From positions 135,056,001 to 135,120,000 of the forward strand of contig NC_064820.1 of the NCBI RefSeq assembly GCF_024166365.1: a DNA stretch of 64,000 nt, given 5' to 3'. A program made the position numbers and the translations under genes. Every line of letters starts with the position of its first letter. Position 1 is the stretch's first letter. The notes beneath the pieces are model-generated. The model saw nothing but the letters and a program-made list of their open reading frames with translations, did no database searches and was not told where the DNA came from. This stretch comes from Elephas maximus indicus. Its lineage: Eukaryota; Chordata; Mammalia; Proboscidea; Elephantidae. This document shows, piece after piece, positions 1 to 11,790 of the stretch.

Positions 1-13
1 TTCTAATACTATT

Positions 14-227
14 AAAAAACCAAACCAGTAGTCGTCAAGCCGACTCTGACTCAGGGCAACCCCGTGTGTGCAGAGCAGAATTGCGCTCCATAGGGTCTTC
101 AAAGGCCGTGACCTTTAGGGAACAGATCACCGGGACTCTCTTCTGAGGTACTTCCGGGTAGATTCGAACAGCTAGCTTTTTTGGTTAATAGCCCAGTGCT
201 TAACTTTCTGCGCCACCCAAGGACTCC
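14..227 (-). mobile_element. AfroSINE, long form
   Basis: Reverse-oriented copy: A-rich tail 'aaaaaaccaaacc', 'gactctgactca', 'ccatagggtcttc', then the extra segment 'cttctgaggtacttccgg' of the long subtype, ending in the reverse of the tRNA-like head ('ggactcc'). Many substitutions, so an old copy. Confidence 0.85.
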
Positions 228-3200
228 ACTTTAGTAAGATAAACCTTGGTAAATTGTAAAGGTAGCCTCCTTCTGCTCTTCAGCCCAAGAGTCTCATAGC
301 CTTCCCTCTTCTCCTTGGAAACTTTTTTTTAGCCCATCCTGGATGGTGAATTAGAGATAGGAGAGCAATCTTCACAATTTTTCTTGCTAAGAGTAAAACC
401 CAAACGCCCTTCCGAAGTCAGAGGAAAGCTCTATATGTTTGTTCTTTCCCTGCAGCAGGGAAAGATAAAGGTCTGTGTTTACACGCATAACTTTGATACT
501 TAGGTCCTGGAGTCAGTCAATTGCTGGCCAGCTTTTACACCACTTTAAACCTTCATCTCCTGACAATGCAGCTCTTTGCACATGAAGAGTAATGTTCAAT
601 GCTGAGTCTTACTATTCTCACGGACTGACCTCCTCAGAGGGAGAAAAGCTGACACTTGTTTTGAGGGGAGAGCTTATTGGAGAAGACCAGCTCTCATTAA
701 GGAAGTGCTCTTTGGCTTTAGTGATGGACATTTGGGCTCCCCTTGGAGGTAAGTCACTTACAAGATTTCCCACCAGTCCTCTGCAAGAATGTTCCATGCC
801 AGCTACCATGCACCTGGGAAAAGAGGAACATATAACTTCAACAGCGGGTCATTCTGAAGAGGAAAATGTGGTCAGGCAGGGAAGGAGGGGCACCTTCTTA
901 TCACAAAGACTCCTTTGATAGAATCAAGCAAGCACGCTTGACTGGTTGATGAACCCCAGGCCTCTGAGGACCCCACTCAGCACCAACTGGCAGTGATTCC
1001 CTCTCTCTAGAAGAGGCTATCTGAGGCAGCCTTATGAAGCTTGGAGCGTCTCAATGGAGCATTCCTCATGAGGTCTGCCAGCTACAGCCTTCCTTAGGGT
1101 CTCTGGCTCTGCAAGTCACAAAAAACAGACCTCTAAACAAAGCCCCAAAGGAAAAAAAAAAAAGGGTGCATAAGTCACCTCAAGCCCCAGGCTTTTGACC
1201 CTGCCAGAGATGGAGCTGGCCCAGCTGTTTCCACCTACCAGGCCAGACTCAGAAAATGTGTTTGGTTGGACATGGTGTTGAGTTTTTCTGTTGGCTTCTC
1301 AGGTTGACCCACTGACCAAACATGATACCCCACCACTGCTTGGGACTTTGTAAGTTTATAATCCATATAGAAGAAACATTGTTATATAAACCTTGCCAAG
1401 ACTGTGGGCCTTTTAAATTCCCAGCTAAGAAGCTGAAGAAATTTATGGCAGTGTTGCTAGATGGGGAGGCCAAGTAAACTCATAATGTTGATCTTAGGTC
1501 TGTTTAAATTTCTCTTGCCTTCTGGCACTTGAACCAGTAGTGGAAAGAAATCATTTACTCATAGAAGCATTAAGCATTTGGAAACACAGGGTACCAGGGA
1601 AGAGCATTAGGAACATAATTGATGTGACACATGTGGTCACGGCCCGAGGAGGGCAGGATTTCACGCCAACACTGGTAGCCATTGGTGTCATGGGCGGCAC
1701 AAAAACCTGACAGTACTTTCGTGCAATAAATAGAGTGAATATATGCAGGCTAAGTTTTTTTAAGTTTTCCTACCAGTGAACTATTAGTAATTAACCAGAC
1801 CATCCCCACATCCTCAATCACCCCCATAAAAGGACACACTGCTTAGAACATGGATCGGGTCCATATTCTATAAGAAAATCCGGTTGGCTTCAAACTGCAA
1901 GGTTGTGGCTTTTTCATGCAGGTTCCTCTGCTCCTTTGTAAGTAGTTCTGGGTCTCTCTTCTGCTTTTTGTGTCTATAATGACTGCAGGATTAGCAACCA
2001 GATTCACTCAATTTCAGATCCTTTCAGGACTGTAGTTGGAGGAGAATGAGTTGAACCCTGAAGAGAAAAACCAGAATTTAGCATATGATTAGACCTTCAT
2101 TTGCCAATTGTAATGTTCATCTCTCATCTCTGTTCTCTCTTGGGGAGAATCTAGGGTTCAATTAAAAATGAATACTTTCAGCAAGAAAAGGTTCTGACTC
2201 TGTATACTTTGTAGACGACTATGAGGCACAATGCTGCGGGACTCTCCACTCTTGCTGAGAGTTGAAAGTGCAGTGAAGGAGCCTATTTTTACATGCCAGT
2301 TTACCTTGATTTAATACAAGATGAAATGCAATCTGATATGTGAACTGGTAATGGACTAACAAATGACTCAAGTAAAAAGTCATTTTAATGTAAAGTCCTG
2401 GACATGATGTATAAGCTTCCCAGGAAGCCTGCTAATTGTGTGCCCCTGAGGTTCCTGGCTATAGGAATTTTCTAGATGTGACACCTAACACTTATCTGCC
2501 CTCCTCCCGCCGTCTCCACTTTAGTGCTCACTTGTGTGTAATATGAGTGTTTTATATAGAGAAAACTTGCTGGGGTGGAAACTGGAGGAAAGTATACCTT
2601 AATAGAATTTATAACTTAACAACCCAATAAGTTAGACTAGAATTTATTGGAATAACATCTTCTAAGAACCTTCCATATCTCAGCTTCCATAATCAATGTC
2701 CTAGATCTTAAAAAAAAAAAAAAGCCTTAGTATTTTTTTTCAAGATGAAGAAAGTTGAACTTGTCTAAAGTCTACAGCATTCTTTATAGACAGAGAATAG
2801 TCAAAGTACTATAAGAAAGGAAACAAAACAAAAATATTGGTTTCTAATTTCCCTCTGGCAGGAATGGCTTTCTTCTGTTTTCCTTCCCTCTCCTCTCCAC
2901 GCTACTCCCATTAAGTTCTTGAATTTGTGTATATTTAGATGCAGACACTCCAATGCTTTCTTCACTCAGGAAGTTATTCTCCTCACGCTCTGTGAGGTCT
3001 TGGAACAAAAGTTAGTTGAGAAAAAAACAACTGCTCCTTCTCTGTCCAGGAAAAAAAAAAAAAACAAAAAAAAACCCACATTGCATCATGTGCCTTAAAA
3101 GAAGTTTTTTTCTGGGGGGGGGGGTGATGATGGCGGTGATGAGGATAGCCTTGGGTGGGGGTGGGGAGGAAGACGAGAGGCCAGGAGAATCTCATTTTCT

Positions 3201-3933
3201 ACACGCGTAATTCTCCTTAGGGGGATATATGAGCCTACAGCCAGCCTGAAAACGAGGTTTGTAGAGGAACAAGAGAGACATTAACAAGCAGTGTTTCACT
3301 GGATGCAACTTCTTAAGTCATATGTGTGGTGTTTCTGCCTATGGGGTTTTTACTGAAATCTCTCTTTTTGGTCTAATTTCTGCGAGATATCCCTGGTTCT
3401 CACTGCTACTAACACCCCTCATACTAAGGCTTTTCTCAATAACAAAAATATTCTATGAAAAGTAGATTATACACCTGAAAATTTCATTGCTTTCTCCCTT
3501 GAAGGAAGGGAAACGTGGTTTAGAAAGGCTTGGTTTAGTGATCAATAAATCACAGTCCTCATGTCTGACTCCGCCCCTGGGTGCCTGGGGTCATGGAACC
3601 CTCTGCTTCTCAGCAGCTTCTCCTTTGCTGGGCTTTTAATCGCTCCTCCAAAGGCAGAAGGAACACCAAACAACCTAGGCCTTGTAGAAAGACTGGTGGT
3701 TTCAACGGCTCAGCCTCTGCTTGGAAGAAAGAATTTCTTCGAGATTCTGACCCATTGTAACTGATTTGTCTGCTTATTTGGTGGCAGACGAGGGACCGAA
3801 AGGAGAGAGAAGAGATCATTCCAAATAATATAAATGATTTAAAACCAAGAACAAAGAGTAAATATCAACCCTCTGTCTGAGTTCTCTCTTCTTTAAAATA
3901 GAAATAATAATATCTGCTTCCCAGCGTCCCTGA
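228..3933. other. Intergenic, no feature recognised
   Basis: No exon or AfroSINE is recognised. Short ORFs (for example 592-918 and 3016-3210) run through A-runs and G-runs and show no domain features. There are A-runs at 1149-1164, 2709-2723 and 3051-3075, and a 10-12-base G-run at 3114-3124. Confidence 0.6.
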
Positions 3934-4144
3934 GGAGTCCCTGGGTGGTGTGAATAGTTGATTCACTTGGCTGCTAATGGAAAGGTTGGAGGCTCGAGGC
4001 CACTCAGAGAGGCCATGACAGAAACGCCTGGTGATCTACTTCCAAAAAATCAACCACTGGAAAACTTACGGAACACAGTTCTACTCTGGTACACATGGGA
4101 TTGCCATGAGTCGGAATCCACTCAACAGCAACTGGGGAAAAAAA
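3934..4144 (+). mobile_element. AfroSINE, long form
   Basis: Starts 'ggagtccctgggtggtg', contains 'cctggtgatctacttcc' of the long subtype and ends 'gagtcggaatccactcaa' with an A-tail. Sequence similar to the copies at 26350 and 51270. Confidence 0.9.
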
Positions 4145-4224
4145 TGCATCCCTAAGTAGGCTCCGGGACAGCCCACTGAGGGGTGTGATGCCCAGCCTCA
4201 CCAGTCAGATTCTGGCTCCACTAC

Positions 4225-4540
4225 AGACCACCTACATGACTTTGGTCAACTGGCTTGGCTTCTTGGTGCCTCGATTTTTCTTATCTGTAAAATGGTAATA
4301 ATAATTACAGTACCTATCTTATAGTACTGTTGTGAGAATTCATTGAGAAAATACATGTAATGTGTTTAGAATAGCCTGATGTATACTAGGTGCTGTTTTC
4401 TTATCTGTAAAATGGTAATAATAATTACAGTACCTATCTTATAGTACTGTTGTGAGAATTCATTGAGAAAATACATGTAATGTGTTTAGAATAGCCTGAT
4501 GTATACGAGGTGCTGAATGAAAGTTAGCTATTATCATAAC
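4225..4540 (+). repeat. MIR containing a 120-bp tandem duplication
   Basis: MIR core motifs (tctgtaaaatggtaataat and tgagaattcattgaga) occur twice in direct tandem. Copy 1 is about 4276-4395 and copy 2 about 4396-4515. The two are identical except at one base near the end (ctagg versus cgagg). Confidence 0.85.
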
Positions 4541-4649
4541 ATGTGTCAAGCCCCTAGCATGATATATAGGTCCTCCATGAAAGCTTGTTTCCCTGCTTCC
4601 AACTTTGAACTACCTGGGCATTTGCAAAATTAAGCAGCATGAGATAATT

Positions 4650-4860
4650 ACAAGAACACGACTTTAGACACCAATCACCTGGGTTAAAATCCTGGTTTTT
4701 CCACTCACGAGCTATGCAAGCTGGGACAAATTGCTTTCCATCTATGAGCCTTGGTTTTCTTATTTCTAAAGTAGATAACGGTGCCTATCTTACAGAGTAG
4801 CTATGAGGGAAAAATCAAAGACTTCACACAGGGAAATGTTTCATTTGATGGTTGATGTCT
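4650..4860 (+). repeat. MIR fragment
   Basis: Shows the MIR order: 'cacctgggttaaaatcctgg', a middle 'gctgggacaaattgct', then 'tgagccttggttttctt' and 'gtgcctatcttacag'. Confidence 0.65.
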
Positions 4861-4914
4861 GGCTTAGAAGCTGTCAGAAACAAAAGATTCATTCGTGCTC
4901 AGTGTTCTTTTGTC

Positions 4915-4985
4915 TGATAAACATTTACTGAGCTCCCATTCTGGGCAGGCACTGTGCTAGGCACTAAAGATACAAAGGTGAATAT
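4915..4985 (-). repeat. L2 3' end fragment
   Basis: 'aaacatttactgagctccca', 'gggcaggcactgtgctagg' is the reverse of the common L2 3' end. Confidence 0.55.
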
Positions 4986-5084
4986 ATTTCAAGGCTGGTG
5001 AGTGATATGCATAAGAAAACATGTTACTTTAATTCTCTGTGGCTTTTGGTAATGTCAAAAGCATATTCAGAAGACCAGAGAAAT

Positions 5085-5300
5085 GCTACTACTCCCTTGC
5101 CTAAAACATCTTTCTTCAGCTCTCCGCCAAAGTAACTCCTATGGATCCTTGAGGTTTCAGACTGAAATTTGCTTGCTCAAGGAAGTTTCCCTGAACCCCA
5201 GGCTGTTATATACTCCCAAGGCACCCCATCTTTCCCCCTTTCCAAAACTTATCACATATACTATTACTTGTTCATTACACTCCCTTCCACCCTAGCCCAC
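5085..5300 (+). repeat. Possible L2 fragment
   Basis: 'tcaaggaagtttccctgaac' and 'cacatatactattacttg' resemble L2 3' sequence. Identification is weak. Confidence 0.3.
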
Positions 5301-5844
5301 TAACATTCCCAGAGATGTGTTAACTCATTCACTTGGCAAATGCAGTATAAATCTTCCCTAAATGAGCTGCAAAGTGAGTCAAGACTTCTAGGATGTCCTA
5401 GGGGCTTCAGGGTCCAGCCTCTGGTCTGAAGGAGCAGAAGGCAGTTCTATCATCATCAGACAATCCAAGGAGTTAAGAACTACTTTAAAAGCATTTTGTA
5501 ACGAAAGAAGTCTAAGAATCCCAACCCAGGGTTGAAATCAGAAGTTACTCCCCATACCGGTCAAGTTAGGTTTCTTTAAAAGGCAAAAGGGCAGTGTCAG
5601 TTCAAGCAGGCAAGTGAGTAAGACAGCAAGAGGCAGCCTGGTGGTATTTGGAGCAAAACAAACAGCACTAACAGACTGGAGTTTGGAAAACCCAAAGACA
5701 CTGGTCTGCATGTGCTTCACTTCCTGCTTTTTCAGACACTCATCTTTTTCGGGGAAATGGACTCCATCTGGTCTGAGTCATTAGCACTTTTTGAAATGTT
5801 GCTTTGAAGAGCTTGTTGATGTTCAAAAAAAAAACCTTAGCTTT
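5301..5844. other. Intergenic, no feature recognised
   Basis: No repeat or coding signal that I can name. Confidence 0.5.
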
Positions 5845-6067
5845 TTCTTAACTCCTTTGTTTTTAATCAAAGATGCTTTGTGATTGGCCAGAAGACCACA
5901 AAGCCAGTAACCCCAAATTCATATCCAAAGATCAGACCTGTGGAGCTCATTCAAAATTTGGCCCAAAGGAAAAGGGCTGTAGGAAAACGCTACAGCATGA
6001 AAGTTGCAGAACTCTGAATACCAAAAAGTGAGTTGGGATAAACTCTAGCTCCTTAAGGCTTCCCCTG
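5845..6067 (+). repeat. Dispersed direct repeat, copy A
   Basis: A 223-bp stretch that recurs at 7801-8025 in the same orientation, with about 17 differences plus a 2-bp gap (roughly 92% identity by eye). Copy A is flanked by apparently unique DNA. No intact reading frame is shared. I could not identify the sequence; it may be an unnamed repeat family or a one-off duplication. Confidence 0.85.
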
Positions 6068-6898
6068 CAAAAAGCAGGAGGAGTGCAGGAAGACAGGGAT
6101 CTTATTTTGCCTTAAGGCTGCTTCAGTCATGTTCACAGAGATGGCCTGTGGGAGAGTAACCTGCTCTGCCAGCTTAGTGCTCAGGGTGCACATGAAAACA
6201 ACTCATTCCAGGAAAAAGCAACCTTAAATGGGAAAAAGCTGGGAAGTTGTGGGGAAGGCTAGCATGCAGGAGGAAAGCTCTTAACTATGGGGGATAGTGT
6301 TTTAAAAGAAAATGGACCAAATCTACTCATGATTCTTCTAACTGCACTTCGTGAGTCTCAAAAAACCTCCGTGCCAAATTCAGCTTATGTGCTCATTCGA
6401 GGGACTAGTGGGCTTCTTCTGTGATTTGGCCCAAAGCAAATTCATCAAAGTTGCCCCTAGTCAGTAGCACTGTGAGATACCAAATACATTTGTCTCATGG
6501 ACGAAGTCAACTTTTAGAAAGCAAAACTATTTCCAAACTTGAAAATAGAACTCATCCAGCTGTGGATTTTGGCCTGTTTCCATATGGATTCATCTGAGAA
6601 CAATTTCTCTTAGAGCAGTTGCTTTTCTGCCTGTTTTACATGGGTGGTGCCCTCATATCTGTGACTCAATGAGACACTCTAATACTCAGAGCTGGGGAAG
6701 CTCTTCCCATAGGAGGGGCCCATTGAGGAGTGAGCAGGGGGTGAGGGGAGATAGAAACAGCACAGTGTGAAGAGGGAATTTTTTTACAGTGTCATGTACA
6801 AATTGGAGAAACAGCAAGGCCAAGAAACACTAATTTATTCTCAAGCCCAAGGAAAGACAATGTTCAGAAATTGCTGCATCGACCTAAGGCACTTTGTA
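6068..6898. other. Intergenic, no feature recognised
   Basis: No repeat or coding signal that I can name. Confidence 0.5.
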
Positions 6899-6899
6899 C

Positions 6900-7084
6900 G
6901 AAAACCAAAAAAAAAAATCAAACCCATTGCTCTCGAACAGATTCCAATTCATAGCGACCCTATAGGACAGAGTAGAATTGCTCCATAGGGTTTCCAAGGA
7001 GTGGCTGATGGATTTGAACTGCTGACCTTTTGCTAAGCAGCTTTAGCACGCCATAGCTCGTAACCACTGTGCCACCAGGGCCCC
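6900..7084 (-). mobile_element. AfroSINE
   Basis: Reverse copy with A-rich tail, 'gattccaattcatagcgacc', 'ccatagggtttccaaggag' and 'ccaccagggcccc'. An internal 'tagcacgccatagctcg' insertion is unlike the other copies. Confidence 0.9.
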
Positions 7085-7264
7085 AGTCTGTAAGAACTAT
7101 TTAAATGCTCTGTGGTTACAGGACTAGTAAGATCCCTAAGCTCCAAGATCAGCATTGCTGTCAGTGGCTTTCAAGAAACTTGACTTCATTTTCCTATTCT
7201 CCTCACTGTTTCAATGTTTTTGCTGATTTAGGAGTTCTTGTTTTTACCCTGGGCTGTTTCTATT

Positions 7265-7455
7265 TTTTAAAAAAAAAAGGCCCATTGCCATCGAGTCGTT
7301 TCTGACTCATAATGACCCCATAGGGTTTCCAAGGCTGTAAATCTCTAAGGAAGCAGACTGACTTATCTTTCTCCCAAGGAGCCACTGGTGGTTTCAAACC
7401 ACCGACCTTTTGGTTAGTTGTCGATCACTTTAACCACTGCACCACCAGGACTCCA
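7265..7455 (-). mobile_element. AfroSINE with target-site duplication
   Basis: Reverse copy carrying the 'gctgtaaatctctaaggaag' variant segment. Flanked by an 8-bp direct repeat TTTCTATT (7257-7264 and 7456-7463), a plausible target-site duplication. Confidence 0.9.
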
Positions 7456-7621
7456 TTTCTATTGTGAATGGTTCAGAATACACCTCTGTGAATAGCACAA
7501 AGGTTAAAATGTTAGACCTTCAAGAAAAAAATTAAAAACCTAGGATTGAACAATCCAGATATCCACATTCCAGAGGAATATTTCTGCACATTCTTCATAG
7601 TTTCTGGAATTTTATTAAGTG

Positions 7622-8375
7622 GTCTGTGACAGTTTGAAAACGTGGTCCCAAAACTCTTCGACACCACCATTGAGAAGTGGGGCCAATATCCCTTCCCTTG
7701 AATCAGGGCAGATTTTTTATGGCTGCAATCAATATAATATAGTGGGTGTGATGCCATGTGACTTCAAAGCTAGGTCAGTAAAGACCATGCAGCTTCTGCC
7801 TTCTTAACTTCTTTGTTTTTAATCGAAGAGGCTTTGTGATTAGCCAGAAGACCACAAAGCCAGTAATCCCAAATTCATATCCAAAGATCAGGCCTGTGGA
7901 GCACATCCAAAATTTGGCCCAAAGGAAAAGGGCTGCATAGGAAAATGCTATAGAATGAAAGTTGCAGAACTCTGGATACCAAAAGGTGAGTTGGGATAAA
8001 TTCTAACTCCTTAAGGCTTCCCCTGAGTTGCTCACTCAGGCGGAAGCCAGATGCCGTGTAAAATGTCAAACTTCTCTATGGCTGCCATTTAGAGGGACTA
8101 AGTCTAGGCACTCTGGTCAACAGCCCCAGCTGAGCTCCCCACTGACAGCCAGCATCAACTACCAGGCAAGGGAGAGAGCCAGCTTGGATGCCCAACCCAG
8201 TTGAGCCTTAAGATGATCTAACCGCACCAATTGTCTGCTGTGATCACATGAGAGATTTCAAACAAGAACTATCAGCAGTTCCATATTCCTTATCCACAGA
8301 ATTATGAGCAAAATAAGAAGGCTTTTAAGCCATTAAGTTTTGGGGTAATCGATTATGCAGCAATAACAACCTGTA
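7622..8375 (+). repeat. MLT1-like (MaLR) LTR split by the 225-bp repeat
   Basis: Left part 7622-7800 has 'gtggtcccaaaactcttcga' and 'catgcagcttctgcctt'. Right part 8026-8375 has 'gttgctcactcaggcggaag', 'cagccccagctgagctccc', 'gacagccagcatcaact' and 'taagttttggggtaat'. These occur in this order in a common mammalian solo LTR that I assign to MLT1 by memory. The two halves are separated exactly by the repeat at 7801-8025. No internal viral genes are present. Confidence 0.6.
7801..8025 (+). repeat. Dispersed direct repeat, copy B, inserted in the LTR
   Basis: Second copy of the 5845-6067 sequence, about 1.96 kb away in direct orientation. Its edges coincide with the interruption of the LTR motifs, so B is the daughter copy or an independent insertion. 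Confidence 0.85.
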
Positions 8376-8639
8376 TGTGGTCCACTCATGGTTTGGTAGT
8401 TTCAGAAGAAAAGGTGAGAAGACAGCTTTGTTTACGTGGATGTCACAAATTTGTAATGTAAGGTTAGTTATGGTTTTAATAAAAATCCCATTCTCTCTTC
8501 AAATAGCATTATGTTCTTAAAAGTTACATATGCACTATTAGGATTACTATAGGTGGTCAGTTTGTCACGGGTAATTTTGCTTAACAGGGTACAGTTCTTT
8601 ATCACATCTTCATGTCATTATTTACAATAGTAAAATTTG

Positions 8640-8880
8640 TAGTTTTCATTTTTTTATACAACAAATATTTACAAAGTACTTATTATATGCCAGGTACTAT
8701 TCAAAGTGAACATATTCAATCTTCAGAACGATCCCATGAGGTTGGTATTATTATTGCTATCTCCATTTTACAAATGAGGAAACTGAGGCACTCAGAGATT
8801 AGGTAACTAGCTCATGGCCACATAGCTCTTAAGTGCTGGATTATATATTTAACCCGAAGCTTGAGTTCATAAACTCTGAC
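8640..8880 (-). repeat. MIR, near full length
   Basis: Reverse MIR order: 'tatgccaggtactattc', 'cccatgaggttggtatta', 'ttacaaatgaggaaactg', 'aggcactcagagattagg', 'ccacatagctcttaagtg'. Confidence 0.75.
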
Positions 8881-8966
8881 CCTTTGTCAATTATGTGTCG
8901 TTATGTTCCCAATTCACATACACATGAAAGGACCTCAAAAGTGGTACACTGGATTGTAAAAGAAGT

Positions 8967-9132
8967 TAAAAAAAAAAAAAAAAGGTTGCCATCAAGCCAA
9001 TTCCAACTCCTAGTGACCATAGAGGACAAAATAGAACTGCCCCCATATGGTTTCCAAGGAGTGGCTGGTGGATTAGAATTGCCAGCCTTTTGGTTAGTGG
9101 CAGAGCTCTTAAACACTACGCACCAGGGCTCC
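8967..9132 (-). mobile_element. AfroSINE
   Basis: 18-base A tail at 8967-8984, then 'ttgccatcaagccaattcc', 'ggtttccaaggagtggctgg', 'ccttttggttagtgg' and 'caccagggctcc'. Complete apart from small losses. Confidence 0.92.
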
Positions 9133-9374
9133 AAAATAATAAACATAGCAATATAAATACGCAACTCAGAATAATGTCATAAATGTAAATGATCACCAGA
9201 ACTCAAGTACGAATATAAAATACGTATCTACATGGGTTGAGACAAATGAATCCAATTATATGATAAATATCTGAAAATTAGGTTTTATAGGACCATCTAT
9301 CCATTTCTCAAAAGGACTGAAGAAGAAATTCAAGCCTCAAGCTGTACTTTGAAGGCTTCTATGAGGAAAATATT

Positions 9375-11052
9375 AAATGACGCAGGAAACATCAAAAAAA
9401 AAAAAAAAAAAAAAAAAGGAAGGAATACATAGAGTCACTGTACCAAAAAGAATTAGTTGATGTTCAACCATTTCAGGAGGTAGCATATGATCAGGAACCA
9501 ATGGTACTGAAGGAAGAAGTCTAAGCTGCACTGAAGGCACTGGCAAAAAATAAGGCTCCAGGAATTGATGGAATACCATTTGAGATGTTTCAACAAATGG
9601 ATGCAGCACTGGAAGTACTCGCTTGTCTATGCCAAGAAATTTGGAAGACAGCTACCTGGCCAACCAACTGGAAGGGATCCATGTTTATGCCTACTCCCAA
9701 TAAAGGTGGGGATCCATATTTATGCCTACTTCCAATAAAGGTGATCCAATTGAATGCAGAAATTATCACACAATATCACTAATATCACACACAAGTAAAA
9801 TTTTGCTGCAGATCATTCAAAAGAGGCTGCAGCAGTACATCAACAGGGAACTGACAGAAATTCAAGCTGGATTCAGTACAGGATGTGGAACCAGGGATAT
9901 CATCACTGACGTAAGATGGATTCTGACTAAAAGAAGAGAATACCAGAAAGATGTTTACCTGTGTTTTACTGACTATGCAAAGGCATTTGACTGTGTGGAT
10001 CATAACAAATTATGGATAACATTATGAAGAATGGGAATTCCAGAACACTTAATTGTGCTCAGGAGGAGCATGTACATAGGCCAAGAGACAGTTGTTTGAA
10101 CAGAACATGGGGATACTGCGTGGTTTAAAATCAGGAAAGGTGTGTGTCAGGGTTGTATCCTTTCACTATACCTATTCAATCTGTATGCTGAGCAAATAAT
10201 CCAAGAAGCTGGACTATATGAAGAAGAATAGGAAATTAGGATTGAAGGAAGACTCATTAACAACCTGCATTATGCAGATGACAAAGCCTTGCTTGCTGAA
10301 AGTGAAGAGGACTTGAAGCACTTACTAATGAAGATCAAAGACCACAGCCTTTGGTATGGATCACACCTCAACATAAAGAAAACAAAAATTCTCACAACTG
10401 GACCAATAAACAACATCATGATAAATGGGGAAAAGATTGACATTGTCAAGGATTTCATTTTTCATTGATCCACAATCAACATCCGTGGAAACAGCAGTCA
10501 AGAAATTAAAAACCGCATTGCATTGGGCAAATCTGCTGCAAAAGACCTCTTTAAAGTGTTGAAAAGCAAAGATGTCACCTTGAAGACTAGGATGAGCCTG
10601 ACCCAAGCCATGGTGTTTTCAATTGCCTCATATGCATGTGAAAGCTGGACAATGAATAAGGAAGACCGAAGAATAATTGATGCGTTTGAATTGTGTTGTT
10701 GGCAAAGAATGTTGAATATACTATGGACTGCCAAAAGAACAAACACATCTATCCTGGAAGAAGTATGACCAGAATGCTTCTTAGAAGCAAGGATGGCGAG
10801 ACTACGTCTCATATACTTTGGACATGTTGTCGGGAGGGATCAGTCCCTGGAGAAGGCCATCATTCTTGGCAAAGCAGAGGTCAGCGAAAGAGAGGAAGAC
10901 CCTTAATGAGAAGAATTGACACAGTGGCTGCAACAATCAGCTTAAGCATAACAACGATTGTGAGGATGGCACAGGACCGGGCAGGATTTCGTTCTGTTGT
11001 ACATAAGGTCACTGTGAGCTGGAGCCATCTGGATGGCATCTAACAACAACAT
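9375..11052 (+). pseudogene. RTE-clade LINE relic, reverse transcriptase region
   Basis: 5'-truncated RTE (BovB-like) element. Broken frames spell out the reverse transcriptase: FTDYAKAFDCVDHNKLW in the palm near 9966-10016, catalytic YADDKALLAES near 10271-10303, and KTRMSLTQAMVFSIASYACE near 10580-10640. There is a stop near 9523, a frame break at a 35-bp tandem duplication (9675-9743) and further stops (near 10027, 10231, 10467 and 10768). The 3' end 'ggcatctaacaacaaca' is RTE-like. No endonuclease region is seen. Dead copy. Confidence 0.85.
9675..9743 (+). repeat. 35-bp tandem duplication in the RTE relic
   Basis: Two adjacent copies from 'ggatccat' to 'taaaggtg' (9675-9708 and 9710-9743) with two differences. 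35 is not a multiple of three, so the duplication shifts the frame. Confidence 0.85.
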
Positions 11053-11275
11053 CCATTTACCATTATCCTTAGTACATTATCTAATATAAAACTTTGTCAT
11101 ATAGGGTCATTAAGCAACTCAATCATTCCTCTTATTTTTAAACACAGCACAACAGCCTTCCTGATAAACAGCTTTCTAGAACAAATGCAAAATAATGCTT
11201 TCCAGTAAGAAATTTATAAATTGTGCTAAGGCATAGAAAAGACCAAAAGTACAGAAATATCATTTAAAGTGGTAC

Positions 11276-11307
11276 TACCCACAGCAAAACTTACCCACAG
11301 CAAAACT
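11276..11307 (+). repeat. Perfect 16-bp tandem duplication
   Basis: TACCCACAGCAAAACT twice in a row. Confidence 0.9.
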
Positions 11308-11427
11308 ACTACTGCTAATATTGCCAGTTAAGCTTGTAAATTCAGCTACGTGTTTAATGATTGCTATCATGCTTGGTAAGAAAGCAGAATAAGCTATTGT
11401 AAAAACTCCCTTTTCAAATAGCGCTGT

Positions 11428-11487
11428 CCAAACCAAAACCAAACCTGTTGCCATCAAGTTGATTCTGACTCATAGTGACTGTGGCTG
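11428..11487 (-). mobile_element. AfroSINE 3' end fragment
   Basis: 'aaaccaaacctgttgccat' and 'gattctgactcatagtgac', then homology stops. A very short, 5'-truncated copy. Confidence 0.75.
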
Positions 11488-11524
11488 TCATATAAGAACA
11501 ATGGCATAAAATGTGGAAGAGCAA

Positions 11525-11790
11525 TTACTATCATGTGTAGTGATTAAGAATATAGACTCCAGGGCCAGAGTGATTAAACTGCATCCTAGCTCTGCTGCTT
11601 GCTAGCAGTATGACCTTGGGCAAGGCAGTTAAACTCCCTGTGCCTCAGTTTCCTCACAAGTAAAATAGGAATAATAGTAGTACCTATCTGAGAGCTGTTA
11701 AGAGGATTAAATAAATCAGTACCGTAAAGCACTTAGGACAGTGCCTGGCACATAGTACCTGCTATATAAATGCTTGTCAAATACATAAAC
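11525..11790 (+). repeat. MIR, near full length
   Basis: Contains 'tatgaccttgggcaaggca', 'ctgtgcctcagtttcctca', 'cagtgcctggcacatagta' and 'tataaatgcttgtc' in MIR order. Confidence 0.85.

Noticed and set aside
592..918. 108-codon ORF
   Set aside because: No protein features, no splice or promoter context; consistent with chance.
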